Assembly (NCBI GenBank): GCA_029204225.1
Contig: CM055093.1
Coordinates: 20,973,701 to 21,037,700, forward strand
Source of the DNA: Diphasiastrum complanatum
Lineage: Eukaryota > Streptophyta > Lycopodiopsida > Lycopodiales > Lycopodiaceae
Direction of reading: 5' to 3'
Length of the DNA stretch: 64,000 bases
Shown: piece after piece, positions 58,802-64,000 of the stretch
Layout of the letters: every line of letters starts with the position of its first letter
Position numbering within the stretch: the first letter of the stretch is position 1
Notes under the pieces: generated by a model
Told to the model about the DNA's origin: nothing
The model's input: the letters and a program-made list of their open reading frames with translations, nothing else
Databases searched by the model: none
Program-made: the position numbers and the translations under genes

Positions 58802-58961
58802 ATAGATTTGTTGTCGGTGGTCAAGCTCTTGTGTGCTGTAGTTGTGTGATGATGTGGCTTGAGATTGTCTTTTGAGTGAGGTCTTGTCTGTCTATGTTGT
58901 ATGATCGTTGCAAGGTGAGTACTGCAAATGTGATTTGGTGTTGGTTGTTCTGCTGCTCAAA

Positions 58962-59207
58962 ATGAGGAACGAGAGGGAATCCCTTTCGCAATCAAAAGCT
59001 CATGAGTTATATCGCTTGCGACTCACTCCAGACAGCATTATTCTTGAATGGAGCGCGAATGCTGATTCTAGCCCTGGCCTTTGCTTTTGTGGAGTTCCCG
59101 TCTCGTCTTCTGATTCTTGTGCAGCGGAAAGTTCTTCTGCTGTGCAAATGTCATCCGTACATAGCGGCATGGTCCGAAAAGAAAGCTATCAGTCCCTCGC
59201 ATCACAG
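58962..59207 (+). CDS. DUF688 gene exon 1
   Basis: 82 codons ending SYQSLASQ at cag|gtagga. Contains a short Cys-rich stretch (LCFCGVPVSSSDSC). Confidence 0.78.
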
Positions 59208-60746
59208 GTAGGAATTCCCTCTTTCCAATCCATTTTCCCTTCTGTCAAACGCCGACGACGTTTCCGATCGAAATATGAATTTCTGATGATACTCATTATA
59301 AGATGTTGCAGGGTAAAGCACGAAAAATATCCATGGATGATTTCTTTCTTTCCAGGAACATTTCTTCTTACTACAATGACGTTTGCAACAGTTCAAAGCA
59401 TCTAAACATGCATGATATGAAGATCTATGACAGTAGCCGTCTTCGCCTTCCAGTACTATATTCATCTTCAAATGCATGCAGCGGGCCGATTGTATCTCTT
59501 GCAGAACCGCAACATGGCATGAGAGGAGCGCATACATGGAGTAAGTTTCTGGAAGCTGCCAATGCGGCGGGTAGATTATCTATACAGTTGAGCAATGGCT
59601 GTATGGATCTTGTGGCGGCTTCATCCGAGACAGAAAGCACTGAATTTGCTTTCAAGAGCTTGGCAGCAGTGCCTTTCAAGTGGGAGGAGGCTCCAGGCAA
59701 GCCTAAGTCTTGTTACAATTTAAATATTCAGGCTCACGATTTGTCTTTAAAGCCGCCTCCTCGTTTATTAGCCGCAGAAACCCGCAAGAAATCCTCCAAT
59801 CCTTTGAAGCACAATGGCAGGAGAGGCCTTCTGAATTTTCTAACGGGAAGGCGCTCCCCTAGGCAGGATAGGGAGAAGGTAAGGGATAATCCTCTGTTTC
59901 TTCATCAATTTGCCAATCCGAAGGCAGGGTCCATAGCTAGTTCAATTTCAAGGCCTTCGACCTACTCAGATCGAAATCATACCTTCAATCTTGAAGCCCC
60001 AACCACACAGAGGCAAGGTATATGCTCTGATCAATCACACTCGAATGCGGCAGCAGCTTCGAAAGATCTACCTAGTTTGCAAAAAAACATGTCTGTACGT
60101 GAGGGTGATGGTGCACCAACATCATCCTGTAAAAGCTGGTTGCGAGGTAGACAACATAAAGAGAATAAACCTGTTATTAACAGCACCCCTCAGGGTCTCT
60201 CCTATCATGCTGAGCCATCGGCTCCAACTCTCCTCACTCACGAGCAGTCAAGAATGCATTATGTTCCTGATGTTAGTCCAAAAATGGCAACTGCGAAGGT
60301 GGAACTTGGGAATGATCCCCAGCTGACGGAAAAATTTGTCATGGGTGAAGAAAGTTTCGCTTATCCATTCAGTCGATCTTCCTCGTGTTCTTCGAACTTT
60401 GCCCAGAAAGACGCCGGAATTGCAAACAAACCTATAACGCCACACCACCATCTGCGTTCTACTGTGCATGTAAGTATGAGTGATCACCTTGAAAGCAATA
60501 TTATCACACAGAAATTAACAGCAATTGTCCAGATTGATCGATCAGTTCAAGGTGAGAAATTGGTTTTCTTCTGCATTGTACTTTTGGATTGTTTCTTAAC
60601 TTGCTGACATCTAATTGAAGTTTTCTGGCTGTTTGACACGTCCAACTTTGCTCTCAGCAAGTGATAAAATATTTTACTCTGTCTCTGGGCAAACAAACTT
60701 ACAGAAAGGATCAGCTGCATGGCAAATACTTGTAAAGCTTCTGTAA
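58962..60746 (+). CDS. DUF688-family protein, three exons
   Basis: Exons 58962-59207, 59312-60551 and 60658-60746 join in phase (0, then 1) at GT-AG sites and give 524 residues. The start is the first in-frame ATG (MRNERESLSQSKAHELYRL). The family is recognised by AVPFKWEEAPGKPKSC at about residues 202-216, the (V/I)PFxWExxPGxPK signature of plant DUF688 proteins. The rest is low-complexity, Ser/Arg/Lys-rich and probably disordered, with basic blocks (GRRGLLNFLTGRRSPR). No signal peptide or membrane segment. Molecular function of the family is unknown; nuclear or cytoplasmic location is an inference. Without splicing at 60551 the frame would stop at 60607. Confidence 0.82.
59312..60551 (+). 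CDS. DUF688 gene exon 2
   Basis: Starts GKARKISMDDFFLSRN after ttgcag and carries the PFKWEEAPGKPK signature and the basic, Ser-rich tail. Donor g|gtgaga. Confidence 0.85.
60658..60746 (+). CDS. DUF688 gene exon 3 (last)
   Basis: After ctctcag it encodes ASDKIFYSVSGQTNLQKG, then SAAWQILVKLL and TAA at 60744. Supported by phase and splice consensus only. Confidence 0.6.
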
Positions 60747-61223
60747 CGAGAGAATCGTAATCATTTCCCTCTATGTAATTTTCTCCAGTCCTGGCAGCCA
60801 GTTGTAAATGGGGTTATCAAATTGATTATTGGTGATATTTCTCAAAATGTTGTCTGCTACTAAATCTAAATCCAGCTACCTTTGGTTGTAAGGGAGAACA
60901 AATCAGAACCTACAGAGGAGCATATCTCAAAACCAGGAGACGTCTAAATTCTCTGTGGTTTTAATATGGGAGAACCAATCATCCAGGGCAAAAACATAGC
61001 TTTGACAATTATTCTCTGTAGAGGGCTCCAACTTCTCCAAGCTCTTTGGTCACCTTCTTGTCATTCTACTGTCAAGATTGAAGCAAATATTATGGCTATG
61101 TAATTTTTGGCTTTTGACAAGATTATTTTGACATAAGCTTGTCCTTCTTTTCTCGTCTTCAAGCTGTGTTTATAAGAGTAGTTTAGTTCAAAGAATTGAT
61201 TTTGTATTGACAATAAGCGATGT
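60747..61223. other. 3' flank of DUF688 gene, no feature
   Basis: No supported coding or repeat content. Confidence 0.5.
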
Positions 61224-61655
61224 CTATGAACACGCTATTGTTTCTGAAAATTTGCTAAAAGATGCTCTAGTTTGTAAATCCGTATGCAGTGAAGCAAACA
61301 CTGTATCTTCGTAATCAACCATCTGCTCATGCCACTGTGCACGTTCTAGTTTATGGCAAGTATCACTTGAAGTCATCTTTTTTCCATCAATCCTGAGCCG
61401 AGGATCCATGCTTGAAAGTCTCTGAAATTCAAGCCTCAGTCTGCGTTGATCTAGAAGACAACGCGTGAAGATTTCCAGTGGGAGCCCACTAGTTGCAGTC
61501 ATGTATAAACTGCTGCACTTCGGAAGGAGCAACCTGTTATCAAAGGCCCAGTCTCTGTTACTTGATGAACTCGCAATTCAAACTGAGCAAGATTCTCAAG
61601 AGCTTGTGTCCATTTGTGCTGCATGAATCTCGAAGGCATATAAACGCAAACCATG
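61224..61655 (-). pseudogene. Unrecognised coding remnant in two frames
   Basis: Two adjacent minus-strand frames look coding. The first holds HKWTQALENLAQFELRVHQV and TETGPLITGCSFRSAAVYT and stops near 61500. The second continues TSGLPLEIFTRCLLDQRRLR, SSMDPRLRIDGKK and WHEQMVDYEDTVFASLHTDL to a stop at 61224. Balanced, charged composition suggests a genuine former protein with one frameshift, or an unresolved splice. I do not recognise the family. Confidence 0.4.
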
Positions 61656-62117
61656 GTCGATTGAAGCCCAATCCTGACCAGCGTACAAACTTGAAGTTTA
61701 AATGTTTCTCAGCAATGGCAAGCCTGTACCTGCCAGTACAAGCTGAAGAAACAAGAATCTGCTGGGGAACATGCCAGATGATGCAGATATTGATCTGAAC
61801 ATAAGTTCTTGAAGATGCCACAAAGTATAACAACAGCCATATGTGTTCAAAAATTCAGTCACCAAGGGCATAACTAGATGCATAGAATATAACACATACA
61901 ACACAAACTTCAAGACCTTCCCTAAAATAGAAGCTTGATTCACAGTAGATAACTTGTAGATGCTTGATCATGGTGAGATGTCAACAGTAAAGCAACTTAT
62001 ATATGTAGATTTGATGCTATATGAGACGTCTAGGTAGTTACTCAGAAAAGCACGTCAATACAAATACATCTCATATCTACATTACTGTCTTTTACTATGA
62101 TGCTATATATGTAAAGG
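61656..62117. other. No recognisable feature
   Basis: Overlapping short ORFs on both strands without domains. Confidence 0.45.
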
Positions 62118-62143
62118 CAGTTCTAGTTCTAGTTCTAGTTCTA

Positions 62144-62146
<3 letters not shown>
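62118..62146. repeat. AGTTCT hexanucleotide repeat
   Basis: About five consecutive agttct units leading into the CT run. Confidence 0.85.
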
Positions 62147-62220
<74 letters not shown>

Positions 62221-62245
62221 GAGAGAGAGAGAGAGAGAGAGAGAG
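62147..62245. repeat. (CT)14-(AT)21-(AG)14 palindrome
   Basis: A 28-nt CT run (62147-62174), an AT run to 62216, one extra T, then a 28-nt AG run (62218-62245). The outer arms are exact reverse complements and the centre is self-complementary, so the whole can form a near-perfect 99-nt hairpin or cruciform. Confidence 0.9.
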
Positions 62246-62339
62246 TGCTCGTCGTTGACGTGCAGAGTAGCGATGGTTTAGGGAGGAAAAGCCGATGGTT
62301 GTTGCATTGCAGGGTGGCCGATGTGTGTGTGTGTGTATG

Positions 62340-63576
62340 TACGTACATGGCCGAAGTACGGTGGGTGGACGTCTGATTTTGGGTATCGAAAAAATTTGAT
62401 TTTTTGGGTATCCAAAAATAACAAATTTTCCGAGTGAATCCTATATCGAAAAATTCTGATTTTGGGTTATCCAAAAATTTAGATTTTTCGAGTCGATCCT
62501 GTATCGAAAAATTCTAATTTTGGGTAAAAAATTTCTTGATTTTGGGTATCGAAAAATTCTGATTTTGGGTAATTGAAAAAATCACAAATTTTCCGAGTCG
62601 ATTCCGTATCGAAAATTCTTGATTCTGGGTATCAAAAAATTCTGATTTTGGGCATCGAAAAAACTTGATTTTGGGTATCGAAAAAGTCTGATTGTGGGTA
62701 TTATCAAAAAAGTCTGATTTTGGGTATCGAAATATCACGAATTTTGGGTATTGAAAAATTCTGATTTGGGTATTGAAAATTTATTTTGGGTATCGAAAAT
62801 TTATTTTGGGTATAAAAAATTTACAAATTTTTCGGGTGGATCTCGTATCTTAAATTCTAATTTTGGGTTTCGTTTTACGAATTTTCAATCCCGTATCGAA
62901 AAATTCTGATTTTTAGGTATCAAAAATTTCTGATTTTGGGGTATCGAAAATTTACGAATTTCCCAAGTCAATTCCCGTATCGAAAAATTCTGATTTTGGG
63001 TATCGAAAATTTACGAATTTTCAGGTCAATCCCATATCAAAAAATTTGATTTTCGGTATCGAAAAAATATGAATTTTTCAAGTCGATCTCGTATTGAAAT
63101 TTTTTGAATTTTCCAAGTCGATCCCATATCGAAAAATCCTAATTTTGGGTATCAAAAAATTACGAACTTTTCAAGTCAATTCCATATCAAAAAATTCTGA
63201 TTTTGGGTATCAAAATATTCTAATTTGGGTATCAAAAATTACAAAATTTTTCGAGTCAATCCCATATCAAAAAATTCTAATTTTGGGTATCCAAAAATTC
63301 TGATTTTGGATATTAAAGGATGAAATTTTTTTCGAGTCGATCTCGTATCGAAAATTTCTAATTTTGGGGTATCAAAGAATTATAAATTTTTCGAGTCAAT
63401 CGGTATCGAAAAATTCTGATTCTGGATTTCAATTTTGGGTCGGAAAAATTTGATGATTTTTTTGATCGTTTTGTTAAAAAATTTGAGTTTTCTTTTTCTG
63501 GCTTTTGTATAAGTACATACAGGTTTCAAGATGCTCATTATTGAATGGATTTGAGGCTAAGCATTGAAATCCAACA
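62340..63576 (-). repeat. Probable LTR with 'gggtatcgaaaa' array
   Basis: The minus strand from 63576 starts TGTTGGATTTCAATGCTTAG and continues with AATGAGCATCTTGAAA, matching the LTR starts of elements E, F and H. About 62370-63480 is an array of 'gggtatcgaaaaattctgat' and 'tttcgagtcgatcccgtatc' units, at the place where the other LTRs have their own arrays. No PBS, gag or pol follows to the left, so it is a solo or truncated LTR; the left boundary is uncertain. Confidence 0.6.
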
Positions 63577-63843
63577 GAAACTGCCTAAAATGGGGAGGTA
63601 GTGTCGCATTTTTTGGGGAAGGGGTTGATGGGCAATGGATGACCGACGATCTGCTACATTTATATAAACCACTTTTGAATGTACAAAGTAGGCAGGTTGT
63701 TTACGCGGGTGTCGTGGGTTGGATTTATAAACCGACAGTCTCGAAATTACACTGTATCGAAAATACACAAAGACTCAGAAAATATACACAGACTCGAGAA
63801 ATTATACAATGACTCGAAAAATATAAATATACCGAAGTCTTCG

Positions 63844-63848
<5 letters not shown>
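63577..63848. other. No gene; short 'actcgaaaa' motifs
   Basis: AT-rich; a few 'agactcgaaaa'-type words near 63735-63820 echo those at the left edge of the window. Confidence 0.4.

Positions 63849-63937
<89 letters not shown>
63849..63937. repeat. GA microsatellite, 89 bp
   Basis: Uninterrupted AG run from 63849 to 63937. Confidence 0.95.
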
Positions 63938-63938
<1 letters not shown>

Positions 63939-64000
63939 GTCCCATATATCGTTGATGGGCATTGCCGACGACAATCTAGTGGGTATGCCCCTCATTGACA

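Noticed and set aside
62021-62474. ORFs through the CT/AT/GA tract on both strands
   Set aside because: Products of the microsatellite and the adjoining array; composition is purely repetitive.
62340-63480. CRISPR-like or satellite array
   Set aside because: Repeat units are degenerate, without regular spacers, in a plant genome; position behind a conserved LTR start makes a U3 array more likely.
63747-63995. Ser-Leu-rich minus-strand ORF
   Set aside because: Translation of the 89-bp GA run; no other coding evidence.

Overview
The window is nuclear DNA of a land plant. It holds a plant-type GH79 (heparanase-like) gene with GT-AG introns of up to 3.6 kb and a gene of the plant-specific DUF688 family. 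The rest is mostly old, broken Ty1-copia retrotransposons and AT-rich unique sequence. Long introns and heavily decayed LTR elements suggest a large genome such as a gymnosperm or fern, but the sequence alone does not settle the lineage. All alignments and splice models here were made by eye.

Layout. 1-560 is a short-motif repeat. About 655-6345 (minus strand) is an inverted copy of the 5' flank, exon 1 and part of intron 1 of the GH79 gene; its partner lies at about 32570-36455 on the plus strand. About 26 kb between the two arms is filled with transposon remnants. These are a nearly complete minus-strand copia element with degenerate ORFs (E, 7993-13119), a LINE RT scrap, an unidentified broken coiled-coil gene (15835-17186), a gag-only copia-like element (A, 18064-22501), the 5' half of another copia element (C, 22920-27136), a mini-gag scrap and a truncated minus-strand copia (H, 29146-31860).

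The GH79 gene runs from 33886 to 42796 in nine exons (557 codons) and keeps both catalytic glutamates. Its reading frame continues past the TGA into a hydrophobic-plus-basic tail. Downstream come a decayed PIF1-like helicase (43400-44640), an inverted LTR/leader fragment, and the RNase H/3' LTR half of a copia element (45483-47226) that fits end to end with the 5' half near 27.1 kb. From 50371 to 57706 copia element F is nested in copia element G, and both have intact 5-bp target duplications.

The DUF688-family gene occupies 58962-60746 (three exons, 524 codons). The right end holds a long (CT)(AT)(AG) palindrome, an LTR built around a 'gggtatcgaaaaattctgat' array (about 62340-63576) and a GA microsatellite.

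Functionally there are two probable host genes, GH79 and DUF688, which have no evident relation to each other, plus a second GH79 first exon on the minus strand whose remaining exons, if any, lie left of position 1. Everything else with coding signal is transposon-derived or broken.
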